Below, one piece after another: positions 1 to 11,488 of a stretch of 64,000 bases of DNA. Where the stretch lies: contig WYAZ01000029.1 of the NCBI GenBank assembly GCA_011526105.1, forward strand, positions 1 through 64,000, in the 5' to 3' direction. Within the stretch, counting starts at the first letter, position 1. Each line of letters opens with the position of its first letter. The position numbers were made by a program, and so were the translations under genes. The notes under the pieces were generated by a model. That model saw only the letters and a list, made by a program, of their open reading frames with translations, did not search any database and was not told the DNA's origin. Source of the stretch: Deltaproteobacteria bacterium. GTDB lineage: Bacteria > Myxococcota > Kuafuiibacteriia > Kuafuiibacteriales > Kuafuiibacteriaceae.

Positions 1-116
1 CGGCCTGCGGCCGCCCTTTCGGGCTCCTCGGTCATTGGGGGCGACCCAACTCCCTTCGTAGCGCGCCGACCAGCGACCAAAGATACTTCGCGGGAACATG
101 ATCGAACTTCTCGGAC

Positions 117-132
117 GGGACACTAGTGTCCC
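117..132. promoter_or_regulatory. 16-bp perfect palindrome
   Basis: GGGACACTAGTGTCCC reads identically on both strands and lies 62 bases beyond the stop codon of the aldehyde dehydrogenase gene. It could be an operator for a gene left of the window or a chance palindrome. The rest of bases 1-193 shows no coding sequence that I can support. Confidence 0.3.
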
Positions 133-193
133 CTCGGTCGCGATTTCGGCGGATCCGCGTCGGCCCGCGGTGTTGGGGGTTTTGAGATGAGCT

Positions 194-1747
194 CTAGTGC
201 CCGAGGGCCCGCCTGGCTTGGTCCTGGATCGACTTCACGCGCTGTCCGGAGAGCCGGATCAGATCGAAGAGCGCGCTCAATCGTCCGAGGTTCTTCTGCG
301 CCACCGCCTCGCCCAGCGCCGCGAGATCCCTGTCGGCGGGATACCAGATGAGATCCGGCTTCTTCGAGCGGTCAACCACGACGGTGCGACGTCGGACGAA
401 CGTGGGGTAGGCGTGGCGGCTCGCGGCCACCCCGGTGCCGGTGTCCTTCACTCCGGTCCACGGGGTCTCGGCCAGCGCGCCGGTGAAGGAGTGGTTGTTC
501 ACGAGCGCGACGCCGACCTCCATGCGGCGCGCGAGGGCCTCACCGCGCGAGATGTCCTGCGTCCACACCGACCCGTTGAGTCCGTAGGCGGAGTCGTTCG
601 CCTGGCGCAGAGCCTCTTCGGCATCTTTCACGCGCACCACCGCCACCACAGGACCGAAGGTCTCCTCGCGAACGACGCGAAGGTCCGCGTGGCAGTGATC
701 GATGACGGTGGGCTCGTAGCCAAACCCACGCTTCGTGCGTTGGCCGCCCGCGACGACCTTGGCCCCGTTCGCGCGTGCGTCCTCGACGTGGGTCTCCACG
801 ATCTCGAGCTGCGCTTCGTTCTGGAGCGGACCGACGTCGTAGGTCTCCTTCTCCCCCGCGGTCTCGAGAGAAGCGGCGTACTTCGCGAGCGCCGCGACGA
901 AGCGATCCGCGATGACCTCCTCGACGTACACGCGCTCGATGGCGGCGCAGTTTTGACCCGCGTTGTGAAACGACCACATCGCGATGCCCGCCACGGTGCG
1001 TTCGAGGTCGCAGTCCGCGAGCACGATCGCGGCGTCCTTTCCGCCGAGCTCGAGGGAGCAGGGGATGAGACGTTCCGCCGCGAGCACCGCGACCTTCTTT
1101 CCGGTGCGGACCGATCCGGTAAAGGTCACCGCGTCGACCTCTTGGATGAGGGCCGCGCCGGCTTCACCCGCGCCCTGTACCAGCCCTACGAGGCCCGCCG
1201 GCATGACCTCCGAGAGCGTCTCAGCGAGCCAGGCGCCCGTGCGCGGGGTGTGTTCGGAGGGCTTGAGGATGACCGCGTTCCCCGCGAGCAGGGCTGGAAA
1301 GAGCGGCTTGATGAAGTTTCCAAACGGGTAGTTCCAAGGCGCGATAATGCCGACGACCCCGCGGGGCACGGCCTCGACCACAACCTTCTTGCCCGGCCAC
1401 TCCAGCGCCGACAGCGCGATGGGCTCGGGCGCGAGCGCCTTTCGCGCCGCGCGTGCGGCGCCCTTGAGGTAGTCGGGGAGGATGACCAAGCCGTCTGCGA
1501 GCAAGCACTCGCCGCGCGTGCGTCCGGTCTCTTGCATGATGATCGGCGCCAAGGCCTCACGCTGCTCGAGCGCGCGGCGGGCAAAAGCCATGCAGCGTTC
1601 GACGCGCGCCGCGAGCGGAAGCTGCGCCCAGGCGCGCTGTGCCTCGCGCGCGCGGGCCACGACCGCAGGGATCTCGCCGAGCGGCGTGGGCGGCACCGCG
1701 GGGAGAGGCTGGCCATCCTTGGGAGACACGGTTCCGGGGGTATACAT
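194..1747 (-). CDS. NAD(P)-dependent aldehyde dehydrogenase
   Basis: A 517-residue protein of the aldehyde dehydrogenase superfamily, which oxidises aldehydes to carboxylic acids with NAD(P)+. Visible motifs are the oxyanion-hole PWNYPFGN (Asn139), the nucleotide-binding FTGSVRTGK, the general base in LELGGKD (Glu233) and the nucleophile in GQNCAAIERV (Cys267). Length is usual for the family (about 480-520). The sequence does not reveal the substrate; the arrangement resembles the succinate-semialdehyde/medium-chain branch. It is monocistronic and divergent from the next gene. A TAGAAG box at 1754-1759 (minus strand) sits 6 bases before the ATG, so the mRNA may be leaderless. Confidence 0.93.
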   Translation of the reverse strand: MYTPGTVSPKDGQPLPAVPPTPLGEIPAVVARAREAQRAWAQLPLAARVERCMAFARRALEQREALAPIIMQETGRTRGECLLADGLVILPDYLKGAARAARKALAPEPIALSALEWPGKKVVVEAVPRGVVGIIAPWNYPFGNFIKPLFPALLAGNAVILKPSEHTPRTGAWLAETLSEVMPAGLVGLVQGAGEAGAALIQEVDAVTFTGSVRTGKKVAVLAAERLIPCSLELGGKDAAIVLADCDLERTVAGIAMWSFHNAGQNCAAIERVYVEEVIADRFVAALAKYAASLETAGEKETYDVGPLQNEAQLEIVETHVEDARANGAKVVAGGQRTKRGFGYEPTVIDHCHADLRVVREETFGPVVAVVRVKDAEEALRQANDSAYGLNGSVWTQDISRGEALARRMEVGVALVNNHSFTGALAETPWTGVKDTGTGVAASRHAYPTFVRRRTVVVDRSKKPDLIWYPADRDLAALGEAVAQKNLGRLSALFDLIRLSGQRVKSIQDQARRALGH

Positions 1748-1753
1748 GAGGGG

Positions 1754-1759
1754 CTTCTA
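1754..1759 (-). promoter_or_regulatory. -10-like box just upstream of the aldehyde dehydrogenase start
   Basis: TAGAAG on the minus strand, separated from the ATG by 6 bases. No convincing -35 hexamer. Part of a recurring arrangement in this window. Confidence 0.4.
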
Positions 1760-1869
1760 GCTGAAGCCGAGCGGGATCGCCATGAGCGCACCCCGACATC
1801 ACGTTCACCGATTTGCGTACGAAGGGCGCTTTCGCTCATCCCCGTCGCCGCTTAGACTCCAAGTGCCAG

Positions 1870-3174
1870 ATGCCGCTGAACTTACTCGATTCTCTCCCAC
1901 GTCTCTGTCTTTTCTCGGTCCCGTTCTTGGCCTCGTGGTCAGCGCTGGCTTCGTCGGCGCCGAAGCCGGTGGTCGCGGTCTTCGATCTCGAAAACGGGGC
2001 CAAGTTGAAGAGCGCCGATGTACTCGCGCTCACCGGGTACCTCAGCACCCGCTTGGCCGAAGGCGGGAGGTATCGCGTGGTGCCCAAGAGCGAGGTGCAA
2101 TCCGCCTTGCGGGCGAAGAAGGCGGAGTCGTATCAGACTTGCTACGACGAGTCGTGCCAGATCGAAATTGGTCGCGAGCTCGCCGCGCAGAAGACACTCT
2201 CCTCCAAGGTGAGTCAGCTCGGTTCGACGTGTATCGTCACGGTTCAGCTCTACGATCTCGCTCAAGGCGCGAGCGAAGCCGCGGGCACCTCGAGGGGTGG
2301 GTGCAAAGTGGAGGAGATTCTCAATCTGCTCGATGAAGCCCTGGCCCCTCTGGTGCGGGCGGCGGCCGCCCCCGAAGTCGCCAAGGTCGCGCCGGTGGAG
2401 CGCGCGCCCGAATCCGCATCCGCGAGCTCGTCGCCCACCGAGCTTCCTCCGGAGCTGGCCGATCTGCCCATGCCCCAGGTGCCGAGTGATCTCGAAGTGC
2501 TCGATCAGCAGGTGCGCGTGCTTCCGTTCATGCTGCGCCCGCGTGCTCGGTCGCTGCTCGTCACCGAGATCCAGGGTTTGGAGCGTCTCCTCGAATCCAT
2601 GCCGAAACAGTCCCCGGATCACGCGCAGGTCCTCAGGCGCGTGGCGTTCGCATACGGAGAGCTCGAGTTTTCGACGCGGCAGGAACTCGTGGGGGATCCA
2701 AGGAAGGTACGCGGGATCGAGATGGCGGCCCGCACGCGTCACATCGAGCTCTTGAAGTCGCTCGTCGAAGTCGATCCGAGCGCCAAGTCGGCGGATATCG
2801 CGCTCTGTGCATTGGGACTCGCTCACGAGCGAGCGGCTGATCCGGCCTCGAGCCGAAAGGTTCTCTTCAGCCTCATTCAGAAGCACCCCAGCTCGACCTT
2901 GGTGCCGCTCGCCTATTTGACCTTCGCAGACCTCTTCTGGCGAGAAGGGCAGCAGCCTCTCGCGCAGCAGGCCTTCGCGGAGGCGGCCAAGCGCTCGACC
3001 GAGCTCGCGGCCTACGCCCACTACCGCGCGGCCTTCGTGTCCGTGTTGTCGAACGACCGGGTCGCTGCGCTCAGCGGCCTGCACCAGGCCCGTCAGCTCG
3101 CGCAGAAGCTGCCCGACAACGTGCCTTGGAAGGCCGCCCTGGTGGCCGGCATCGACCGCACGCTCACTCGCTGA
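1870..3174 (+). CDS. exported protein with N-terminal TolB/CsgG-like domain and helical repeat C-terminus
   Basis: The open frame begins at 1813, but the ATG at 1870 is followed directly by a signal peptide (MPLNLLDSLPRLCLFSVPF... ending near ALASSA), so I place the start there (434 residues). Residues 30-150 show the pattern of a widespread myxobacterial family: VVAVFDLENG, then a variable region, two Cys in a YQTCYDESCQIEIG motif, and a further Cys near the domain end. It resembles CsgG/TolB N-terminal domains that bind periplasmic partners. After a Pro/Ala/Glu linker, residues 215-430 are helical and TPR-like. The function is unknown. A TAGACT box (1853-1858) lies 11 bases upstream of the ATG. 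Confidence 0.8.
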   Translation: MPLNLLDSLPRLCLFSVPFLASWSALASSAPKPVVAVFDLENGAKLKSADVLALTGYLSTRLAEGGRYRVVPKSEVQSALRAKKAESYQTCYDESCQIEIGRELAAQKTLSSKVSQLGSTCIVTVQLYDLAQGASEAAGTSRGGCKVEEILNLLDEALAPLVRAAAAPEVAKVAPVERAPESASASSSPTELPPELADLPMPQVPSDLEVLDQQVRVLPFMLRPRARSLLVTEIQGLERLLESMPKQSPDHAQVLRRVAFAYGELEFSTRQELVGDPRKVRGIEMAARTRHIELLKSLVEVDPSAKSADIALCALGLAHERAADPASSRKVLFSLIQKHPSSTLVPLAYLTFADLFWREGQQPLAQQAFAEAAKRSTELAAYAHYRAAFVSVLSNDRVAALSGLHQARQLAQKLPDNVPWKAALVAGIDRTLTR

Positions 3175-3237
3175 GGCATCCGGATCTCGACCGATACCCG
3201 CTTGCCGAGCACGGTGACTCCGTGGCGGTATTCGCGC

Positions 3238-5082
3238 ATGCGCGCGGCGTCCTGGCTTGCTCCTCTCCTCCTCGCGGTTCCGCTCGAGCTGCACGCCGAC
3301 GCGGGTATCTTCCGCGGGCCGTATTTGAACAACGTCACCTCCGACGCGATCACCGTGCTCTTCGAGAACCCAACCGCGGTGACCGGAGTCCTCCGCTACG
3401 GAGTGAATCAGCCCAACGAGCAGACGGTGACCATCAGCACCGCACAGAAGCATCACGAGATCCGGCTCACCGGCCTCGCGGCCCTTGCTACGCCCGGCAG
3501 CCGCTTCGTCTACGAGCTCGAGGTCGACGGGGTGGTTCGAAGCGGCACCTTCTACACCGCACCCACGGGCCGCACGCCGTTCTCTTTCATCGCCTACGGA
3601 GACAATCGATCTTCAGAGCCGCAGCATCAGGCGGTGGTGGATGCGCTGCTCGCCGAGACCGGACCCATCCGGCTCGCGATGAGCACCGGCGACATGGTCA
3701 GCAGCGGCGACAACGAACCCCAGTGGGACGACTTCTTCCGGATCGAGGCGCCGTTTCTCGCGAACACCCCCACGTTCCTCGCCATCGGCAACCACGAGGT
3801 CGACAGACGCAACTGGGACATCGGCCGCCGCATCTTTCAGCACCCGGTGAACGTGCCCCCGGCCTCGGGCGACGAGTCCTACTATCGCGTCGCCTACGGG
3901 AACGTGGAGCTCATCGTCATCAACGTGGAGACAGAGACGCTGTACAACGGTATCCTCAGTCTCCTCGCGGGTGATCAAGAGGACTGGCTCGAGGAAGTGC
4001 TGGCGAATCCGTTGCCCAACGTCGATCACCGCTTCGTGTTCATCCACCAAGGCCCGTACTCCTCGAAGCCGGGCCGCAACGGGAACTTCTGGCTGCGTCA
4101 GTGGATCGAGCTGTTCAAGATGAGCGGCATCGACGCGGTCATCTCCGGGCACGATCACTACGCGGAGTGGGGCTTTTCAAAGTACGGCGTCCCGTACTTC
4201 ATCCATGGCGGCGGCGGTGCCCCCCTCTATGACAACAAGGGCCTGCGCGTCGAAGGCGACCACACGATCAACTACGGGATCTCCGAGCTCGGCTACATCC
4301 TCATCGGCATCGACGGCGAGAAGGCACGCTTCGAGCTCAAGAACCTCTCGGGCGGGGTGGTCGCGAGCTTCGAGTATGGCAACGCGGCTCAGCCTCAATG
4401 CTCCATCGCCGCGGACTGCGGGGGCCCGCCGGCCTTTGGCTGCCCGGGTGGAAGCTGGGAATGCCATCGCTCTGCCTGTCGCTACACCTGTGAGCAGGGC
4501 ACGAGCTCGCTCGTCACCTGCCTCACCGACCAGGCCTGCGTGAGTGCGATTGGCGCGCAGTGTCCGGGCGACGTCCGCTGCGAGCGCCCCGGCATCAACC
4601 CGCTCGAATACTACTGCGCCTGCGACATCCCCCCCGACTGCACCCAGAACGCGGACTGTGCCAACCGGCCCCCACCCATCGAGGGCTGCGCGGGCACCTG
4701 GGCCTGCCAGGACGACGTCTGCGAGTTCAGCCCGGTGGTGGTCTGCGAGCCGCCGGCCCCGGATGCGGGCGTCCCGGAGGATGCTGGGAGCGCCGAGGAC
4801 GCGGCGGCGCCCACACCCGACCTCGGAACGGCCGCCGACGCCGCCGAAAGCCCCGACGTCCCGTCTCCGAGCCCGGACGCCGCTTCCAGTTCACCCGATG
4901 CGCACGATGCGCACGATGCCCCGGATGCGGCGACCTCCATCGCTCGAGATGCTGGCGTCAACGACCCGCCCGAGGAGGGCTGCGCGTGTGGTGTGCTCGA
5001 GCCCGCGACCGCCGGTGGCTTGGGTCACCTCGCGTGGCTGCTCTTGGCGCTCCTGCTTTGGCCTCGGCGCCGGCACTTCTAG
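3238..5082 (+). CDS. surface metallophosphoesterase (purple-acid-phosphatase type) with MYXO-CTERM-like tail
   Basis: Start chosen at 3238 (frame opens at 3202) because it gives a clean signal peptide ending HADA. An N-terminal Ig/FnIII-like domain (about 20-110) precedes a calcineurin-like phosphoesterase with GDNR, GDMVSSGD, GNHE, and GHDHYAEWG metal-ligand motifs (about 115-380). Two Cys-rich segments follow (about 395-510), then an Asp/Ala/Pro linker containing HDAHDAPDA repeats. The end is EEGCACGV, one hydrophobic helix and WPRRRHF, the Cys-helix-Arg pattern of MYXO-CTERM sorting signals, so the protein is probably exported and anchored in the envelope. The substrate is unknown. Its stop overlaps the convergent next gene by 4 bases. 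Confidence 0.88.
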   Translation: MRAASWLAPLLLAVPLELHADAGIFRGPYLNNVTSDAITVLFENPTAVTGVLRYGVNQPNEQTVTISTAQKHHEIRLTGLAALATPGSRFVYELEVDGVVRSGTFYTAPTGRTPFSFIAYGDNRSSEPQHQAVVDALLAETGPIRLAMSTGDMVSSGDNEPQWDDFFRIEAPFLANTPTFLAIGNHEVDRRNWDIGRRIFQHPVNVPPASGDESYYRVAYGNVELIVINVETETLYNGILSLLAGDQEDWLEEVLANPLPNVDHRFVFIHQGPYSSKPGRNGNFWLRQWIELFKMSGIDAVISGHDHYAEWGFSKYGVPYFIHGGGGAPLYDNKGLRVEGDHTINYGISELGYILIGIDGEKARFELKNLSGGVVASFEYGNAAQPQCSIAADCGGPPAFGCPGGSWECHRSACRYTCEQGTSSLVTCLTDQACVSAIGAQCPGDVRCERPGINPLEYYCACDIPPDCTQNADCANRPPPIEGCAGTWACQDDVCEFSPVVVCEPPAPDAGVPEDAGSAEDAAAPTPDLGTAADAAESPDVPSPSPDAASSSPDAHDAHDAPDAATSIARDAGVNDPPEEGCACGVLEPATAGGLGHLAWLLLALLLWPRRRHF

Positions 5083-5639
5083 AGCCTCGAGTAGACCGAG
5101 TCTGCGCTCGAGAAGCGTCGCGTGATCTCGACGATCTCTTCCGTTGCCTGAAGCGCCTCCGCGAGCGGCCTGGCAAAAGGTGCGAGGCCGCTTCGCAGCA
5201 TCCCCTCGCGGGCGAAGACCGCGGCGGGATCTTCGCCGAGCAGCGGCGTCTCGGGGAGCGCGTCGTAGTACGGCCGGAAGTCCGTCGTGGGCGCGAGCAC
5301 CCAGCGCAGCCCGTGGACCGACGTCAACTCGTGTTGCAGCCGGAGAGCGGCGTGTTCTCGCACTTCGTCGCGCGACGAGATGTTGTCGAGACCCCAATCG
5401 GGCTGGGTCCACGCCCTTTCCCCTTCGACCATCGCGTGACAGAGTTCGTGCAGGATGAGTTGCGCCAAGGAGTCATCCGCGTCGAAGGAAGCCCGATCCG
5501 CGAGGTGGAGCACCCCGCGGCCGTCGCTGTGGGCGTAGACCTTGCTGGAGCGCTCGACCGAGAAGCCGATCTGGGCGACAGCATGCAGCCAGATTTCGTC
5601 GAGAGGATCTCGGTACCGATGGGTGACGCTGCGGCTCAC
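5079..5639 (-). CDS. hypothetical protein with HExxH motif
   Basis: A 186-residue protein starting at a GTG directly after the stop of the upstream gene (no gap), so the two are almost certainly cotranscribed. Residues 60-75 contain LILHELCHAMVEG, a zincin HExxH motif; a later Glu in SSRDEVREHAA could be the third ligand. There is no signal peptide. The short length and the lack of a recognised peptidase family leave the activity open: a minimal metallopeptidase or a structural remnant. It overlaps the end of the convergent phosphoesterase gene by 4 bases. Confidence 0.72.
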   Translation of the reverse strand: MSRSVTHRYRDPLDEIWLHAVAQIGFSVERSSKVYAHSDGRGVLHLADRASFDADDSLAQLILHELCHAMVEGERAWTQPDWGLDNISSRDEVREHAALRLQHELTSVHGLRWVLAPTTDFRPYYDALPETPLLGEDPAAVFAREGMLRSGLAPFARPLAEALQATEEIVEITRRFSSADSVYSRL

Positions 5640-6200
5640 TCAGGTGCCGTACCACACGAAACCGAGGACGCCGATGACCCCGCCCGCCAACACCGAGTAG
5701 CTTCCGATGCCGCTCAGGTTGAAGGCGAGAAAAGGTCGCGCCCCGACCTGGAAACCAAAGCCCCGCCCGTCGGTCAGAAGCTCGACACCGAGGATGCCGG
5801 GGATCACCAAGCCCACTCCCACGTCGCCGCCGGTGGTGACGATGGTGGCGCCGAGGCCCGGGCCGAGCATCGCGCGGGCCGTCCCGGAGCCGAAGTTGAA
5901 GGTGAGGTGGAGGTCGCTCCTCCAGCCGAAGCCATAACCGGCGGCGCCGATGACCACCGTGTTCAAGACGGGCGAGGAGATGTCCAAAGAGAGGGTGTCG
6001 TTCAAGAAGAAGCGCAGCTCGAGCGAGGGCAACATGAGCAGCGCCCCGACGCCGGTGGCCTCCAAAGAGCCGGTCTTGATCGCGGTGGCTCCGGCGCCAA
6101 AGCCGACCGCAGTGCCTGCGCCAAAGCTGCGCTCCGCTGCGACCGCGGTGTTCACCGCGCAAACGAGCGAGATTGCGACGAGGCCCGCGGTGCGCTTCAT
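5640..6200 (-). CDS. outer-membrane beta-barrel-like exported protein
   Basis: 186 residues from the ATG at 6200 (a GTG at 6206 is also in frame). A signal peptide ends near NTAVAA. The mature part is a run of alternating Gly-rich hydrophobic strands (GFGAGATAIKTG, LELRFFLND, LHLTFNFGSGTARAML, GFQVGARPFLAFN) ending in an aromatic residue near the C-terminus (FVWYGT), as in small outer-membrane beta-barrels. No family recognised. First gene of a two-gene operon with the HExxH protein. Confidence 0.7.
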   Translation of the reverse strand: MKRTAGLVAISLVCAVNTAVAAERSFGAGTAVGFGAGATAIKTGSLEATGVGALLMLPSLELRFFLNDTLSLDISSPVLNTVVIGAAGYGFGWRSDLHLTFNFGSGTARAMLGPGLGATIVTTGGDVGVGLVIPGILGVELLTDGRGFGFQVGARPFLAFNLSGIGSYSVLAGGVIGVLGFVWYGT

Positions 6201-6289
6201 GGGCACGTCTGTATCTCAGGGCACGACCGGACTCCAATACGGACCAGGGCATTTGCAGTTTGTCTCTTCTGGGCCAAGATGAGCGGGCC

Positions 6290-7912
6290 TTGAGCGCGCG
6301 ACGCCCATTCGTCTTCGGACTCATGTTCCTCGGGGGCTGTGCTCCGACGGGCGAGCCGTGGGTGGTGCCGGCGCTCTCGGACCTGGCGGCCGCCGGCATC
6401 GTCGAGATTCGGGGGAGCGAGGTGCTGAGTCTCACCGAAGTTCCGCTCGTAGACGGGCGCTTCGAGGGTGTAATCAGCCTGGGCCGACGAGACGACACCA
6501 CGCGTCTGCTCGTGGTGATGGACAAAGCCGCGCTGGCTCGTGCGAGCCACCGGACCGACCCCGAACGCACCCACGAGGCCAGGCTCGTACGCGAGCCCAA
6601 TCCGAGCTGCGGAGGCGACAAGGAGATCCACGAAGGCTGGCTGAGCTTCTCGATCCTCGACCGCGCACGGGTCTTCGAACGGATGGACGGCGTCTTCACC
6701 GAGCTCGTTGGCCCCGAGGCCGTGCCCGCGGCGCTCGAGCACTTCCGCGTCGAGACCCCGGTGTACCCGGAGATCGACTGCGGCGAGGGGCCACGCCCGC
6801 GACTCGTGAGAGTCTTTCCGGAGGCGCAGGCGCTCCCCGAACGCGCGGAAGTCGAAGGTGCGCCATCGATCTCTTCAGTTCGAGACCTCGTCGATCTCGT
6901 CGTGCTCGCGGATGGCCGGATCGCCTCCATCAATCCGTTCTATCTGATGCTGAGGCGGCCCGACGAGCGATACCGGGACGATCCATTGCAGGTACGCTCC
7001 ATCTACGCAGGCAACGTGAGTGAGGTTCGACCACGCGGCGGGCTTTGGCTCGGCTCCGAAGACGGCGCGGGTGGGGGTGAGCTCTGGTTCGTGTCTCGAA
7101 CCGAGGCGGCTGAGGTGTATCTCGAGAGCATCCGTTTCGACGTCGAGGGCTTGCAGGAGCGTCGCATCCTGTCGCGACTTCCCGTCGAGGACGAATCCGC
7201 GACTGATCCACAAAACCAGGACGTCGCTCGCATGATCAGACTTCCCTCCGGCGCTCTGGCAGGAGTGACGCTCAGCAGCCTAGGGCTCTATGCGCCCGGT
7301 CCTGAAGGCCCGTGGACCCCTCATCGCGTGGGCGACAAGCTGACGCGCGCGCTCGTCGAGGTCCCAGCCGACGAACTCACCTTCTTGGTGCCCAACCGAG
7401 CGTCTACCTACTTCTGGCGTCCGCTCGCCACGACCGACCCGGTGCTCCGCCTGGCAGAGTTTCCGCTCGACACGGTCTCGACCGCCTACGCGCGGGAGAC
7501 CGAGGCTGGGCTGGAGCTGGGCGTGGCCGGAGTTCGAGGGCTTTTTGCGAGGCGGATGGGCCCCGACTTCTCCGGCCCGTGGCGGAGTGAAGCGGTGGAG
7601 TTGCCGGTCGAGTCTAACCGGAGAAGGGCTTGTCTGGCCCCGGTCACCTGCGGGCGCAGCTTCGTGGCCGGTCAGTTCTGGGAGTCCGTGCCCGTGACCT
7701 CCGCCGGTGAAGACTGGCTTCTGCTCGGCGTCGATCGCTGCGCCGAGGCGATGATGCTCCGTCTCCGCGATGGGTGTCCACGCTTCCTCGAATTCGACGC
7801 CGAGCTCCCGACCGAGCTCACGGGAACCGCCGCCCGCCGTGTCGTTCAGCGGCGCGGACGCTGGTTTCAGCTTGGAGCGCAAGGCGACGTTCACGAGATC
7901 CTAGGGCTCTGA
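6290..7912 (+). CDS. hypothetical lipoprotein
   Basis: The frame is open from 6173, but the lipoprotein signal (RRPFVFGLMFLGGC) fits a TTG start at 6290, giving 540 residues; lipobox Cys at residue 17. The mature protein has no motif I recognise. It contains repeated short stretches of strand-like sequence with acidic turns and several scattered Cys (NPSCGGDKE, DCGEGPRP, RRACLAPVTCGRS) and may form a beta-propeller. Probably anchored in the outer membrane. Upstream it diverges from the beta-barrel gene. Confidence 0.7.
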   Translation: MSARRPFVFGLMFLGGCAPTGEPWVVPALSDLAAAGIVEIRGSEVLSLTEVPLVDGRFEGVISLGRRDDTTRLLVVMDKAALARASHRTDPERTHEARLVREPNPSCGGDKEIHEGWLSFSILDRARVFERMDGVFTELVGPEAVPAALEHFRVETPVYPEIDCGEGPRPRLVRVFPEAQALPERAEVEGAPSISSVRDLVDLVVLADGRIASINPFYLMLRRPDERYRDDPLQVRSIYAGNVSEVRPRGGLWLGSEDGAGGGELWFVSRTEAAEVYLESIRFDVEGLQERRILSRLPVEDESATDPQNQDVARMIRLPSGALAGVTLSSLGLYAPGPEGPWTPHRVGDKLTRALVEVPADELTFLVPNRASTYFWRPLATTDPVLRLAEFPLDTVSTAYARETEAGLELGVAGVRGLFARRMGPDFSGPWRSEAVELPVESNRRRACLAPVTCGRSFVAGQFWESVPVTSAGEDWLLLGVDRCAEAMMLRLRDGCPRFLEFDAELPTELTGTAARRVVQRRGRWFQLGAQGDVHEILGL

Positions 7913-7983
7913 TCGAGCGTGGCCCTCGTGTACCGCAAGATCCGGGTGGACCTGGCCGAAGCAAACGCTAGGCTACGGTGGTC

Positions 7984-8829
7984 ATGAGTTTCGAGGAGGC
8001 GGCCCAAGACTACGCACGCATCGAGCGTGCTTTGTTACACCTCGAGGCCAGCCGCGAGGCACAGCCCAGTCTCGAAGAACTCGCGCTCGAGTCGGGCCTG
8101 TCACCGCCGCACTTTCAGCGTGTGTTCCAGCGTTGGGCCGGGGTCTCACCCAAGCGCTTCCTTCAGTTTCTGACCAAGGCGCATGCGCTCGAGTTGCTCG
8201 CGCAGGGGGCGTCGGTCCTCGACGCATCGATCGCGGTCGGGCTCTCGGGGCCCTCGCGTCTGCACGATCTCCTCGTTCACTCCGAGGCGCTGAGTCCGGG
8301 CGAGCTGAAGCGTGCTGGGCGTGATCTCACGCTCGGCTTCGACTTCGGTCATTCGCCTTTTGGTCGCATCCTGGTCGTCGAGAGCCCACGCGGCTTGGCC
8401 ATGCTGTCCTTCGTCGAGACCGATGACGAGGAGCGCGCAGACCTCGAGATCAAGACGCGCTTTCCCATGGCGCGCATCACACGCGCGGATGGACGAGCGG
8501 AGTTCTGGTCGGACGCGATCTTCGATCACACCGCCCCCTCGAGCGAACTCCGACTTCACCTGCGCGGCACGCGCTTTCAACTCAAGGTGTGGCAGGCGCT
8601 GCTCGAGGTTCCGGAGGGATCGCTCACCACCTACGCCGCGCTCGCCAAGGCGATTGGTCAGCCATCCGCATCCCGCGCGGTCGGGTCCGCGGTGGGCCAA
8701 AATCCCATCGTGTGTCTCATCCCATGCCACCGTGTGATTCGCGCTTTGGGTACCCGCGGAGGCTATCGTTGGGGCCCGATTCGGAAGGCCGCTCTCATCG
8801 GTTTGGAACAGGCCAAAACTAGGGCGTAA
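7984..8829 (+). CDS. AraC-type regulator fused to O6-methylguanine-DNA methyltransferase (Ada-like, no phosphotriester domain)
   Basis: 281 residues from the ATG at 7984 (a GTG at 7978 is in frame). Residues 5-105 form an AraC-like double helix-turn-helix (LEELALESGLSPPHFQRVF, then VLDASIAVGL). Residues 110-280 form the alkyltransferase: an N-terminal subdomain, the QLKVWQALLEVPEG region and the active site PCHRVIRALG, whose Cys accepts the alkyl group from O6-alkylguanine. It resembles the C-terminal two thirds of Ada; the Ada zinc domain that senses methyl-phosphotriesters is missing, so induction must differ from E. coli Ada. A TAGGCT box at 7969-7974 lies 9 bases upstream. Confidence 0.92.
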   Translation: MSFEEAAQDYARIERALLHLEASREAQPSLEELALESGLSPPHFQRVFQRWAGVSPKRFLQFLTKAHALELLAQGASVLDASIAVGLSGPSRLHDLLVHSEALSPGELKRAGRDLTLGFDFGHSPFGRILVVESPRGLAMLSFVETDDEERADLEIKTRFPMARITRADGRAEFWSDAIFDHTAPSSELRLHLRGTRFQLKVWQALLEVPEGSLTTYAALAKAIGQPSASRAVGSAVGQNPIVCLIPCHRVIRALGTRGGYRWGPIRKAALIGLEQAKTRA

Positions 8830-8857
8830 GCCTTTGTTTGTGCACGGGTTTTTGCCG

Positions 8858-11473
<2,616 letters not shown>

Positions 11474-11488
11474 GCCGGCTGCCCGTGG

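Noticed and set aside
1-193. Partial RNA gene at the left edge
   Set aside because: A short GCCC-TTTC-GGGC hairpin is present but no tRNA or rRNA signature.
197-1855. 552-residue frame antisense to the aldehyde dehydrogenase
   Set aside because: Same shadow effect; the minus-strand frame has unambiguous dehydrogenase catalytic motifs.
5473-6933. 486-residue minus-strand frame
   Set aside because: Overlaps the beta-barrel-like and lipoprotein genes in other frames; Arg/Ser-rich composition without domains.
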